From NCBI GenBank assembly GCA_021782105.1, contig JAJXVO010000007.1:1-37019 (forward strand): a stretch of 37,019 nucleotides of DNA. The letters run 5' to 3'. The notes under the pieces were generated by a model. The model was not told where the DNA came from. It saw nothing but the letters and a program-made list of their open reading frames with translations, and did not search any database. A program made the translations under genes and the position numbers. Positions 25,027-33,275 of this stretch are shown here, piece by piece. The DNA comes from a bacterium. Its GTDB lineage: Bacteria; Verrucomicrobiota; Verrucomicrobiia; Opitutales; Opitutaceae. The number at the start of each line of letters is the position of its first letter. Position 1 is the first letter of the stretch.

Positions 25027-25139
25027 CGTTTAGCGACATCGCGGAACACGAGGCTTCCGGGCACTCCCGTTCCTGCACCGCCCCCCGGCACTTGCCGGAC
25101 TTCATGGGCGGACACCGGCTGGCGGCCGCCATCGCAAGC

Positions 25140-26171
25140 TCAGGATGCCTCGCCAGGATAACGCAGGCCGATGGCCGCGCGCCACCGATCCAACGTATCC
25201 ATATTCCCCAGCGTATCCGCGATGCTCATCGCAGGCACCTCGGACAGTCCGGCCGCCAGGGCGCCGGCAAAGGCGTCGGCCTCCAGGGCGTAGAGCGGAC
25301 CCGCCTTCACCACGATCGACTCCGGCTCCCGCGCCCCCTTGCGATGGAGCAACAGGGTTGCCTCGCCACCGCCCACAGTGACCAGGAACGGCTCGGGCAC
25401 CAGGAGCCACCCCTCGGACCCGTAGATGCGTACCACGGAGTCCTGGTGCAGTCCGACGCCCGCCGAGACCTGCGCCGCGACTCCGTTCGGAAATCCGAGC
25501 GTCGCCGCGGCGTAGACGTCCACACCACTCCCGGCATGCAGATGTCCCACCCCGTCGACGTGATGGGGGTTGATGAAGGGCTTGTTCGACACCGCGCCCG
25601 CCACGAGCCGGGCGATGGAAACCGGATAACCCCCGACGTCGAGTATTCCGCCGCCGCCGAGATTCCGGTCGTAAAGCCGGTGGCTGCTGTTGTAGGGAGC
25701 GTTGAAACTGAACGTGGCCTGGACCAGTCCCACCTGCCCCAGCTCACCCGAGCGTACGAGCTCGACGATACGCGCCGTCTGGGGATGGCAGCGGTACATG
25801 TACCCTTCCATGAAAAGCACTCCTGTGAGCCGACAGGCTTCCACCGCCGCGCGCGCCTCCACCATGTTGAGTCCGACCGGTTTCTCGCACAGCACATGCT
25901 TGCCTCGGGCGGCCGCCTTTTCCGCCCATTCGACATGGGCCGGATGCGGCGTAGCTATGTAGACGGCCGCGACCTCCGGGTCATCCAGCAGCGCCTCGTA
26001 ATTGCCATAGGCCTGTACCGCGCCATGCCTCGCGGCAAACGACTCGGCCTTGGCCTGCTCACGGCTTGCCACAGCCGCGAGCTTTCCCGTGCGACTGCGA
26101 GCGACCCCCTCCGCAAAGACACCAGCGATCGTGCCAGTGCCGAGTATACCCCAGGACAATTTCGTGCTCAT
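25140..26171 (-). CDS. Gfo/Idh/MocA family oxidoreductase
   Basis: 343 aa NAD(P)-dependent dehydrogenase. The Rossmann domain has GILGTGTIA (8-16) and the family EKP motif at 96-98 (LCEKPVG). The C-terminal alpha/beta domain includes GGGGILDVGGYPVSIA, typical of the dehydrogenase/trans-dihydrodiol-like branch. There is no signal peptide, so it is cytosolic. Members act on sugars, inositols or related polyols; the substrate cannot be read from sequence. It stands alone, convergent with tRNA-Phe and divergent from the ABC exporter across a 313-bp gap. Confidence 0.92.
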   Translation of the reverse strand: MSTKLSWGILGTGTIAGVFAEGVARSRTGKLAAVASREQAKAESFAARHGAVQAYGNYEALLDDPEVAAVYIATPHPAHVEWAEKAAARGKHVLCEKPVGLNMVEARAAVEACRLTGVLFMEGYMYRCHPQTARIVELVRSGELGQVGLVQATFSFNAPYNSSHRLYDRNLGGGGILDVGGYPVSIARLVAGAVSNKPFINPHHVDGVGHLHAGSGVDVYAAATLGFPNGVAAQVSAGVGLHQDSVVRIYGSEGWLLVPEPFLVTVGGGEATLLLHRKGAREPESIVVKAGPLYALEADAFAGALAAGLSEVPAMSIADTLGNMDTLDRWRAAIGLRYPGEAS

Positions 26172-26484
26172 GAGCTAAGTGTGTCGAATTCAGGCTATAC
26201 GAAACTGCGTCCTCCGGGAAGACAAAGGCGAAAACCGCCCCGCCCCACTCATCGGCAAAAGCAAGTTTGGGCGTGCCCTCTAATGATCGGATGGGCACGC
26301 TCCACGCGATTCTTGAACCGATCGCTCCACCAGCCAACTTCTGACGGCTTTTACCTCCACCGTTGGACATGAAGACTTCCGTCTCCGGATTCCTCCGCAG
26401 CGCCTCCGATCACGCCACGCCCTCGCGCAGGGCCTGCCTCGGCCGCCGTGCCGTCGTCTCCGTCCCCGCCTAGCGGTTGCCCTC
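26172..26484. other. Intergenic region with inverted repeat and tiny ORF
   Basis: 313 bp between the divergent oxidoreductase and ABC exporter genes. It holds a perfect 8-bp inverted repeat, GCGTGCCC (26271-26278) and GGGCACGC (26293-26300), with a 14-base spacer. It also holds an open frame of 34 codons plus stop at 26369-26473 (MKTSVSGFLRSASDHATPSR...), ending 11 bp before the ABC start; it may be a leader peptide or chance. I see no convincing sigma-70 promoter. Confidence 0.4.
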
Positions 26485-28248
26485 ATGGCCACGATCAATC
26501 CTCTTGAACATCGGTACCAGGGCGAACATCCGCTTCGGACGCTCAACTACCTGTACCGCCCCGAACGCTGGCGGATCGCCATCGCGGGGTGCTTCTACGT
26601 CGTCAAACACAGCCCGTCGTGGCTGCTCCCGTTTTTTACGGCCAAAATCATCGACGTCCTGGTTCTCCACAAGCCGCTCCAGCAGCTCTGGCTGAACGCG
26701 GGCATGCTGGGTTTCCTGCTGCTCCTGAACGTCCCGATGCACACGTTGTACGTGCGCTACATCAGCCAGGCCATCCGCCTCGTCGAAACCCGCCTGCGCT
26801 CCTCGATCTGCCGCCGCCTTCAGCATCTGTCGATCGGGTACTACTCTCGCAAGAACGCAGGCATCATCCAGAACAAGGTCCTCCGCGACGTCGAGACCCT
26901 CGAACAGATGGTCCGGCAGACCTTCGACAACGGCCTGATGTCGCTGTGCAACATCGGGGGCGCGATCGTCGTGACGCTGATCGAGGCGCCCGTGTTCGTG
27001 CTCTTCTTCGTCGCCGTCGTGCCCGTGTCGGTCGTCCTCCTCAAGGCTCTTCGCGGCGCGATCAGCGCACGCAATCGTGAGTACCGCGAGGCGGTCGAAA
27101 AAATGGCCGCACGCGTGAATGAGATGACCCAGCTCATGACCATCACGCGGGCCCACGGACTGGAGCAGGACGAACTCCTGCGGGTGAGCTCCAGCCTCAC
27201 CGACGTCCAGAGCACGGGGCTGCGGGTCGACTCGGTCAATGCACTCTTCGGCTCCCTCAACTGGGCGTCGTTCAACGTATTTCAGGCCGGATGCCTCGTC
27301 ACCGCCGTCTGGGCCTCGTATTCAGGTTATGCCCACATCACCGCCGGGACCGTCGTGATGCTCGGGAGTTATTTCGCCACCCTCACTGCCTCCGTGCTTT
27401 CGCTGAGCAATCTCACGCCCATCGTCAGCAGTGGTTTCGAGTCAATCCACTCCATCGGCGAGGTCCTGCAGTGTCCCGACATCGAGCATAACGACAACAA
27501 GCTCGCGCTCGCCTCCCTGCGTGGCGCGCTCAGCTTCGAGCACGTCACCTACCAGTACCCCAGCTCGGACGCCGTGGCCGTGCACGATTTCAGCCTGGAG
27601 GTGCACCCCGGGGAAACCATCGCGTTCGTGGGACCGTCCGGCGCAGGGAAATCAACCCTTTTGAGCCTCATCATCGGCTTCATCCGTCCCACCGGCGGAC
27701 GGATCCTGCTCGACGGACGCGACATGGAGGGCCTCGACCTCCGCACCTACCGTCGCTTCCTCTCGGTCGTACCACAGGAATCGATTTTCTTCGACGGCAC
27801 CGTGCGCGAGAACATCGGGTACGGCATGCACCAGGTCACCGATCTCATGCTTGAGACCGCCCTGCGCGACGCGAACGCCGCCGAGTTTGTGAATCAGCTG
27901 CCCGAGCGCCTCGACGCACGCATGGGCGAGCGTGGGGCACGCCTCTCCGGCGGACAAAAGCAGCGCCTCGCGATCGCCCGCGCGCTCATCCGCGACCCGC
28001 GCGTGCTCCTGCTCGACGAAGCCACCTCGGCGCTCGACGCCGAAAGCGAGGCGCTCGTGCGCGAGGCGCTGGACCGGCTCATGCGCGGACGCACCACCTT
28101 TGTCGTCGCCCACCGCCTTTCGACGGTGCGCAGCGCCAACCGCATTGTCGTGCTCGAGCACGGTCGCATCGTGGAGATCGGCACCCATTCCGAACTTCTC
28201 GCCCGCGACGGCGCCTACGCACGCCAGTGGGCCCGGCAGTTACAGTGA
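26485..28248 (+). CDS. ABC exporter, fused permease and ATPase
   Basis: 587 aa half-transporter of the MsbA/multidrug/peptide-export type. Six membrane helices lie in about 30-320. The nucleotide-binding domain has Walker A GPSGAGKST (383-391), signature LSGGQKQR (487-494), Walker B VLLLDE (507-512), SALD, and the switch histidine in VVAHRLST. It would work as a homodimer or heterodimer in the inner membrane. The substrate is unknown; lipid A flipping is only one option, since lpxA is not adjacent. It is monocistronic and convergent with the unknown gene ending at 28529. ATG 26485 (MATINPLEHRY) fits the family. Confidence 0.94.
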   Translation: MATINPLEHRYQGEHPLRTLNYLYRPERWRIAIAGCFYVVKHSPSWLLPFFTAKIIDVLVLHKPLQQLWLNAGMLGFLLLLNVPMHTLYVRYISQAIRLVETRLRSSICRRLQHLSIGYYSRKNAGIIQNKVLRDVETLEQMVRQTFDNGLMSLCNIGGAIVVTLIEAPVFVLFFVAVVPVSVVLLKALRGAISARNREYREAVEKMAARVNEMTQLMTITRAHGLEQDELLRVSSSLTDVQSTGLRVDSVNALFGSLNWASFNVFQAGCLVTAVWASYSGYAHITAGTVVMLGSYFATLTASVLSLSNLTPIVSSGFESIHSIGEVLQCPDIEHNDNKLALASLRGALSFEHVTYQYPSSDAVAVHDFSLEVHPGETIAFVGPSGAGKSTLLSLIIGFIRPTGGRILLDGRDMEGLDLRTYRRFLSVVPQESIFFDGTVRENIGYGMHQVTDLMLETALRDANAAEFVNQLPERLDARMGERGARLSGGQKQRLAIARALIRDPRVLLLDEATSALDAESEALVREALDRLMRGRTTFVVAHRLSTVRSANRIVVLEHGRIVEIGTHSELLARDGAYARQWARQLQ

Positions 28249-28361
28249 TGCCCGAACGGGCGGAGGACCGTTCTCCGTCATTCGCAGTTGTTAAAATCCC
28301 CCACGTCGGCGTGTCCCGCCCTGTGCTCCCCCCACCGGTGCCACAGCCCTCTCTGCGGTAA

Positions 28362-28472
28362 GGCGGGTTATCCCTCACCCGCCGCCTCCCGCCAACCGCG
28401 GCGGGTGATTTGCTGGCCGCCCCAGCACCGCCACTCCCCGAGGTCTGCCCGGCGGGTTGGGGACAACCCGCC
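28362..28472. repeat. Cluster of three GGCGGGT/ACCCGCC palindromes
   Basis: Three hairpins share the same core: GGCGGGT...ACCCGCC (28362-28383), CCCGCC...GGCGGG (28388-28405) and GGCGGGTT...AACCCGCC (28451-28472). They fill much of the 280-bp gap between the convergent ABC exporter and unknown gene. This resembles REP/BIME-type extragenic palindromes. They may also end transcription from both sides, although no T-tracts follow. Confidence 0.5.
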
Positions 28473-28528
28473 CCGCCCAAAATGCGACCAACTAGATTCT
28501 CGTCGTTACCTCCCGACCCGTCTCCGCC

Positions 28529-29011
28529 TCACTCGTCGTCATCCTCGGCGGCATCGCTGGCGCGGCCGCCGCTGGTTTTGTCCTTCGGAATGAGATTATC
28601 GGTTGTGAGCACGAGCACGGGGTTCTTGGTTTTCACCCAGACCTCCGCTTCCTTGAAATGCTTGGCGGGGACGCTCTCAAGCGCCTCGCCGACCGTCTTG
28701 GCCGGCAACAAGCGCCCCTTCCGCGAGGCGTTGAATTCATACACCGCCCTGAAAATCCGCTCGTTGGTCGTGACCGGACTTTCGCTGTCAGGGATCTGCA
28801 GCACCCAGCCCGCAAAATCGCGCTTGGGGAACTGACCATCGGGATCGGAAATGAGGATCACGAACTGTTTTTTGACCGCAGGCGGTTTCTCGTCCTCGGC
28901 GGCAGCCCGCGCGAGCAGATTCATTTCCTCGACGACGGCGCGCAGGAGCGACGGATCGGCCTTGTTGCGCTTCAGGATCTCGGCGACTTGGTTGATGTCG
29001 ATTTTCGGCAT
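28529..29011 (-). CDS. Unknown small protein with acidic C-terminus
   Basis: 160 aa, soluble, no signal peptide. I do not recognise a family. The N-terminus is helical (MPKIDINQVAEILKRNKADPSLLRAVVEEMN). The middle is strand-rich (KKQFVILISDPDG, DFAGWVLQIP, AEVWVKTKNPVLVLTTDNLI). The tail is acidic (ASDAAEDDDE). I chose ATG 29011; a TTG at 29059 would overlap the divergent Nudix start. Only 37 bp separate the two ATGs, so their promoters must overlap one another or the coding starts. Codon pattern and conserved-looking core support a real gene. Confidence 0.75.
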   Translation of the reverse strand: MPKIDINQVAEILKRNKADPSLLRAVVEEMNLLARAAAEDEKPPAVKKQFVILISDPDGQFPKRDFAGWVLQIPDSESPVTTNERIFRAVYEFNASRKGRLLPAKTVGEALESVPAKHFKEAEVWVKTKNPVLVLTTDNLIPKDKTSGGRASDAAEDDDE

Positions 29012-29048
29012 GACAAACGGGCGTGTTGTGGCACACGAGAGGACACGA

Positions 29049-29585
29049 ATGGACGCCAATGTAAAGGCCGGTCAGAATCCTGAGGAACTCTTCGACGTCG
29101 TCGATGAGCGCGATGCCGTGATCGGCAGGGCGCCCCGACGCGAGGTCCACGCCAAAAATCTCCTGCACCGGGCCGTCCACGTGCTCGTGTTCGACACTCA
29201 CGGCCGCGTTTACCTTCAGAAGCGCTCGATGGCCAAGGATTCCGCACCCGGAGCCTGGTGCTCCTCATGCTCCGGACATCTCGACGCGGGAGAAGATTAC
29301 GAGACCGCGGTCGTTCGGGAGTTGCGCGAGGAAATCGGCGTCGCCATCACCGAACCGCCTCCCCGCTGGCTGCGCCTTCGCGCCTGCGCCGAAACAGGCT
29401 GGGAATTCGTGTGGATCTATCGCCTCGATCACGAGGGGCCCTTCCAACTCGACCCCGCCGAGATTGAGCGCGGCGCATGGTTCACTCCAGCCGAGGTCAA
29501 TGCCGGCGTCATCGAACGCCCATCCGACTACGCCGAATCCTTTCGCTACCTCTGGCCGCGCGTCTCGCTGGAGCTGCCCGAGTGA
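29049..29585 (+). CDS. Nudix hydrolase, isopentenyl-diphosphate-isomerase-like
   Basis: 178 aa. A complete Nudix box (G-x5-E-x7-RE-x2-EE-x-G) lies at 76-98, starting GHLDAGE and ending RELREEIGV. The upstream ELFDVVDERDAVIGRAPRREVH...LLHRAVHVLVFD stretch is typical of the IDI-like/YfcD subgroup, which hydrolyses nucleoside diphosphate-X compounds or isomerises IPP. True IDI cysteine and glutamate residues are not clearly both present (CSSCSGH holds cysteines), so hydrolase is the safer call. I chose ATG 29049 (MDANVKAGQ); the longer open frame back to 28851 overlaps the divergent gene. Confidence 0.88.
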   Translation: MDANVKAGQNPEELFDVVDERDAVIGRAPRREVHAKNLLHRAVHVLVFDTHGRVYLQKRSMAKDSAPGAWCSSCSGHLDAGEDYETAVVRELREEIGVAITEPPPRWLRLRACAETGWEFVWIYRLDHEGPFQLDPAEIERGAWFTPAEVNAGVIERPSDYAESFRYLWPRVSLELPE

Positions 29586-29623
29586 TCCCGCCTGCAGCTC
29601 CGCACTGGATTCGCGCAGTCCGT

Positions 29624-29953
29624 TCAGGCCTCAGGGGGCCCTTTTTCACTCGGTGGCCGCTGCCATTTGTCACCGACGATAGGGACCTTCGTTCCCCAGC
29701 TGCTCCCCACCCGCCGGTCACAGAGATCCTTGATTTCCGCGAACTGTTTCGGGGACAGCAAGCGGCGCGGCACGCGGCGCGTAGCCTCGGCGAGCAGCCG
29801 CTCCCAATCGTCCTCAGACGGCGTGTGCGTGAGCCATGGCTGATGATGGCCGCCTTTCCTGGTCCAAGCGACGCTCCCGCCGTGCACTTCCGCAACGACC
29901 TGATACTTTCCGTCTTCGGGATCCTTGTTCCACCATCCAAATTCCGTCGCCAT
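29624..29953 (-). CDS. Conserved unknown small protein
   Basis: 109 aa, soluble. The pattern FGWWNKDPEDGKYQVVAEVHGG, then a Trp/His-rich stretch (VAWTRKGGHHQPW), a W-containing helix (SEDDWERLLAEATRRVPRRL) and FAEIK looks like a widespread small family of unknown function that I cannot name. Coding is supported by amphipathic pattern and composition. It converges with the Nudix gene (38-bp gap) and its start at 29953 is divergent from the LolA-like gene. Confidence 0.75.
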   Translation of the reverse strand: MATEFGWWNKDPEDGKYQVVAEVHGGSVAWTRKGGHHQPWLTHTPSEDDWERLLAEATRRVPRRLLSPKQFAEIKDLCDRRVGSSWGTKVPIVGDKWQRPPSEKGPPEA

Positions 29954-30039
29954 AGGGCGAGCTAATGGCTCAGAAGCCCCCGGCTTGGCCAGCGCAAACT
30001 CGCGCTTGGCTTTTGCGCAACAGCGTTTTGCCTTGGGGA

Positions 30040-30804
30040 ATGTCCTTTCGATGGCTGGTCTTGGGGTTGTTCCTTGTTTCGCACGTGGTTGCCGATGAGC
30101 AGGCCGACCGAATCGCCCATATCCACGTCGCCGCGATCGGCGGCGAGGAACGTCTGAAGGATTTCACGGCACTGCGCGCGTCGGGGAAAATCGCCATCGC
30201 AGGCGAGACGATCGCCACCACGCTCATCGCCCAGGCACCCGACCGCGTCTGGATCGAGACTCGCGCCCCAGGGATGCTCAGCACCCAGGGCTACAACGGT
30301 AAAGACCTGCCCTGGCAGTTCGTGGTGAGCGGTCACACGAAAACCACGTCGACGATGGACCCTCTCTCTGCCCGGGAATTTATCGCCGACGCCGATTTCT
30401 ACGACCCACTCTACCAGTCCGCTCAACGAGGGATCACGCTCACTGCCCTCGACCCCATCACCGTGGGCGGGAAGACCTACGACCGGATCCGAGTCACCCA
30501 CGCGGACACTCCCACCACCGAGCTTTGGATCGATCCCGAGACCTACCTTATCGTCCGGCAAATTCGCAACCGATCCCTGCCCGACGGCCGCCAGATTCCG
30601 ATCGAGACTAGTTTTTCCGATTTTCGTCCGGTGGCGGGCATTTTGATCGCGTTTCGAATCACCAGTTTCGCCGGCGGCCGGGAATTGCACGAAACCGACC
30701 TGGAAACCGTCGAGGCGAACCCGAAGATCCCCGCGGGCCTTTTCGATATCCCCTCGCTCAAGCCCACTATCGCCCCCCTCGCCCCGACGACTCCGGTTCA
30801 GTGA
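30040..30804 (+). CDS. Exported LolA/outer-membrane-lipoprotein-sorting-like protein
   Basis: About 254 aa. A signal peptide (MSFRWLVLGLFLVSHVVA) is followed by ADRIAHIHVAAIGGEERLKDF, a pattern shared by exported LolA/LolB-like proteins, and strand-rich repeats such as RVWIETRAPG, TELWIDPETYLIVRQ and ETSFSDFRPVAGILIAFRI that fit the open beta-barrel fold. Proteins of this fold bind lipid acyl chains in the periplasm; the ligand here is unknown. I chose ATG 30040 because it begins the signal peptide; an in-frame ATG at 29965 would put 25 residues before it. It is followed at 59 bp by the YhcH-type gene on the same strand. Confidence 0.8.
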   Translation: MSFRWLVLGLFLVSHVVADEQADRIAHIHVAAIGGEERLKDFTALRASGKIAIAGETIATTLIAQAPDRVWIETRAPGMLSTQGYNGKDLPWQFVVSGHTKTTSTMDPLSAREFIADADFYDPLYQSAQRGITLTALDPITVGGKTYDRIRVTHADTPTTELWIDPETYLIVRQIRNRSLPDGRQIPIETSFSDFRPVAGILIAFRITSFAGGRELHETDLETVEANPKIPAGLFDIPSLKPTIAPLAPTTPVQ

Positions 30805-30863
30805 GCGGACATTCCCCGGTTCCCGTGGAATTCGGTTGCCCGGGCGAGCTCGCCGCCTCCTGA

Positions 30864-31370
30864 ATGGCGGCCATGGCCCTCTTCGGCACCCTTTCCACGC
30901 TCCGCGCCCAAGCACATCTTCATGGTTCGATCGAGACCGGTCTCGCTTACCTCGAGTCCCTGTTTCGCAACGGCTCAGAGGAACGCCTCAGGCTCGCCTC
31001 CGTGCAGACCGACGAGACCCGCCGGATCGAGTTGGGCGGCGGTGTGTTCGCCCTCGAACAGGCTTACCTCTCAAAGGATCCCGCCGAAGGACGCTGGGAG
31101 TCGCATCGCGCCTACATCGACATCCAGGCCGTCGTAACCGGTGAGGAGTTCATGGGCGTGTGCGACGTCAGCCGCCTCGCGGTCAACGAGGACCTCTCCC
31201 CCGGGAAGGACCTGCTCTTCTACCACCCGTTCGAAGGCGGCAGCCGCCTGAGAATCCAGGCCGGCGAGGCCGCGATTTTCTTCCCCGTCGACGCCCACAT
31301 GCCCTGCCTTCGCACAGGCACCTCCCCGACCCTGGTCCGCAAGAGCGTGGTCAAGGTGCCCGTGTTTTGA
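30864..31370 (+). CDS. YhcH/YjgK/YiaL family protein
   Basis: 168 aa cupin-like protein of the family that includes the EbgC subunit. Seen: ESHRAYIDIQAVVTGEE and AIFFPVDAHMPCL, which carry the conserved metal/sugar-site His and Asp residues. Relatives occur in sialic acid and beta-galactoside loci and may act on sugar anomers. The start may be the second ATG (30873, MALFGTLS), which matches relatives better. It is 19 bp upstream of rlmJ and probably shares its transcript. Confidence 0.9.
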   Translation: MAAMALFGTLSTLRAQAHLHGSIETGLAYLESLFRNGSEERLRLASVQTDETRRIELGGGVFALEQAYLSKDPAEGRWESHRAYIDIQAVVTGEEFMGVCDVSRLAVNEDLSPGKDLLFYHPFEGGSRLRIQAGEAAIFFPVDAHMPCLRTGTSPTLVRKSVVKVPVF

Positions 31371-31389
31371 CCGCCCGGCCGATGTCCCG

Positions 31390-32262
31390 ATGAATTACCT
31401 GCACCACTACCACGCCGGCAATTTTGCCGACGTGTTGAAGCATACTCTCCTGATCCAGCTCATCCGCGGACTTCAGCGCAAGGAGCGTGGTTTGCTCTAC
31501 CTCGACACCCACGCGGGACGGGGTCTCTACGACCTCACCTCGGCCTCCCAAGGCGACCGGCTCGACCGGCAACCCGAGTGGCCCCAGGGCATAGGCCGCC
31601 TCTGGACGGCGTCCGACCTGCCGTCACCGCTTTCCGAGTACGTGGCGCTTGTGCGGGCCTGCGATGCCAAACACGGCGGCGCGCCCGACTCGGCATCGCC
31701 GAGCCGCTACCCCGGCTCTCCCCTTCTCGCACATGTCCTGGCCCGCCCCCAGGATCGTCTCGCGCTGTGCGAACTTCATACCGACGAGGTCGTCGCGCTC
31801 CGCCGCGCCCTCCCACCGTCGCGCCGCCCCTCGGTTCGTGAACTCGACGGCTATTCGGCGCTCCGCGCGATGCTGCCACCGCTCGAGCGGCGCGCACTCG
31901 TGCTGATCGACCCCCCGTTCGAAACCCAGGATGAGTACGCCAATATTCTCGATGGCCTCGCGGAGGGCCTGCAGCGCCTGCCGGGCGGGACCTTCGCCGT
32001 CTGGTATCCACTCACGGAGCGGGCCCGAAATGAGGATTTTTTCTCCGGACTGCGTTCGCTTCGCCTGCCTCCAACCTGGACGGTCGAACTCACCGTCGCC
32101 GACGAGGAGTCTCCGTTGAAAATGCGTGGCTGCGGCTTGCTCGTGCTCAATCCCCCATGGCAAATCGACTCTGAGATCATACCGTGGCTGCCCGCACTAG
32201 CCGAGCTTCTGGCACAATATCCAGGCGCCAATGCCGACCTGCGGTGGCTCGTTCATGAGTGA
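31390..32262 (+). CDS. rlmJ: 23S rRNA (adenine-2030-N6)-methyltransferase
   Basis: 290 aa, normal length. The N-terminus MNYLHHYHAGNFADVLKH is diagnostic of RlmJ (YhiR/ComJ). SAM motif DTHAGRGLYDL starts at 39 and the catalytic motif is DPPFE at 174-178 (D-P-P-F/Y of N6-adenine methyltransferases). It methylates A2030 of 23S rRNA (E. coli numbering); relatives are also linked to use of external DNA as nutrient. It follows the YhcH-type gene closely. A 186-bp gap with no clear feature separates it from the next gene. Confidence 0.95.
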   Translation: MNYLHHYHAGNFADVLKHTLLIQLIRGLQRKERGLLYLDTHAGRGLYDLTSASQGDRLDRQPEWPQGIGRLWTASDLPSPLSEYVALVRACDAKHGGAPDSASPSRYPGSPLLAHVLARPQDRLALCELHTDEVVALRRALPPSRRPSVRELDGYSALRAMLPPLERRALVLIDPPFETQDEYANILDGLAEGLQRLPGGTFAVWYPLTERARNEDFFSGLRSLRLPPTWTVELTVADEESPLKMRGCGLLVLNPPWQIDSEIIPWLPALAELLAQYPGANADLRWLVHE

Positions 32263-32448
32263 TAGAGACCCCCGGGTCGCCAACGGGCTTCCCAGGAGAC
32301 ATAGGTCATCGGCTGGGACCGTTGGGTCTATTGATATCGCAATCCCCGCCCCCTCCCACAAGACTCAGGGGTAGCGGAGAACCCGATTTGCTGGCGCACA
32401 GGCACAGGCCCAAGTGCAAATCGCAGGCGACGTTCACGTCCCCTTACA

Positions 32449-32997
32449 ATGAGTCACATCAATCTGCTTTTCCTGCTCGATTCCCAGTGGAAGATTCGTC
32501 GCCCCCGCCCGGCGAACAAAGATGGAAACTGGGAGGGCCAGAACGGCGGAGACTTCTTCGAGTTTATCTCCGACCCCAGCCTGCGTCAGATCTACCGCAT
32601 GGTTTTCGAGCGTGTGAAATCGGAGCAGCGGGAAATTTGCCTGCCCCTTCGTTGCGACACACCGAACCTGCGGCGCGAAGCGTATGTCCGCATCCGCCCG
32701 GTGAATGTGGAGGGCGGGGATTATCTCGAGGTTGAAAACGGCACACTTTCGGAGACGCCGCGACCGTCGGTGCCCCTCCTCGATCCCCACACAGCCCGCG
32801 ACGAGACCTTCCTCTCGATCTGCAGCTGGTGCAAACGCGTCAAGGTGAATGATACCGAATGGGTCGAGGTCGAGGACGCGATCCACCGTCTGAAGCTTTT
32901 CGGTCGCCCGACACTTCCCCGGCTTACCCACGGCATGTGTCCCACCTGCTATCACGACTTGATGGCGTCCGTCACAGCCAGAGCACCGCGTCCCTGA
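32449..32997 (+). CDS. Small PAS-like protein with two CxxC pairs
   Basis: 182 aa. The N-terminal part (about 10-100: FFEFISDPSLRQIYRMVFERV and LPLRCDTPNLRREAYVRIRPV) looks like a PAS-type sensor domain. The C-terminal part has C125-x2-C128 (SICSWCKRVKVN) and C164-x2-C167 (HGMCPTCYHD), a likely zinc knuckle that I know from the ends of some receiver and PAS proteins. There is no kinase, cyclase or DNA-binding domain, so how it signals is unknown. It stands alone. A short CGCGG-AAA-CCGCG hairpin (32999-33011) follows its stop. Confidence 0.75.
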   Translation: MSHINLLFLLDSQWKIRRPRPANKDGNWEGQNGGDFFEFISDPSLRQIYRMVFERVKSEQREICLPLRCDTPNLRREAYVRIRPVNVEGGDYLEVENGTLSETPRPSVPLLDPHTARDETFLSICSWCKRVKVNDTEWVEVEDAIHRLKLFGRPTLPRLTHGMCPTCYHDLMASVTARAPRP

Positions 32998-33147
32998 CCG
33001 CGGAAACCGCGTGTGGCCCGCCGCGTGGAGTGGTGTTTGGACCTTGGGGAGATGACGGATGCGTAAGCGTATGAGATCGGAAAACTCGCCATGGAAATCA
33101 TTCTTGCGCGTCGCCGGAATTTTCAGCAAGGTGCGCGGCTCTTTCAG

Positions 33148-33222
33148 GGCGCGGTAGCCAAGTGGTAAGGCCGAGGTCTGCAAAACCTCTATGCGCCGGT
33201 TCAATTCCGGCCCGCGCCTCCA
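33148..33222 (+). tRNA. tRNA-Cys (anticodon GCA)
   Basis: 75 nt cloverleaf with encoded CCA. Acceptor GGCGCGG/CCGCGCC, D-arm GCC/GGC, anticodon stem GAGGT/ACCTC with loop CTGCAAA (GCA at 33180-33182), T-arm GCCGG-TTCAATT-CCGGC. The final CA overlaps a palindrome. Confidence 0.97.
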
Positions 33223-33243
33223 CCTTTTCGATTCGAAAAGGTG
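33221..33243. repeat. Perfect palindrome directly after tRNA-Cys
   Basis: CACCTTTTCGA and TCGAAAAGGTG flank a single T, an 11-bp perfect inverted repeat that starts within the CCA of the tRNA. It may be a 3'-processing or termination structure. No T-tract follows. A related TTTTCGAAAA core lies before tRNA-Phe (near 24842-24851). Confidence 0.5.
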
Positions 33244-33247
33244 CCGC

Positions 33248-33275
33248 GGCGTAGTCCGTAGGACGAAGCCGGGCC
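33248..33275. repeat. tRNA-flanking stem-loop repeat, copy 2
   Basis: GGC-gta-GTCC-gta-GGAC-gaa-GCC forms an imperfect stem-loop, followed by GGGCC. It shares words with 24768-24800 near tRNA-Phe. It may be a small extragenic element. Confidence 0.35.
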
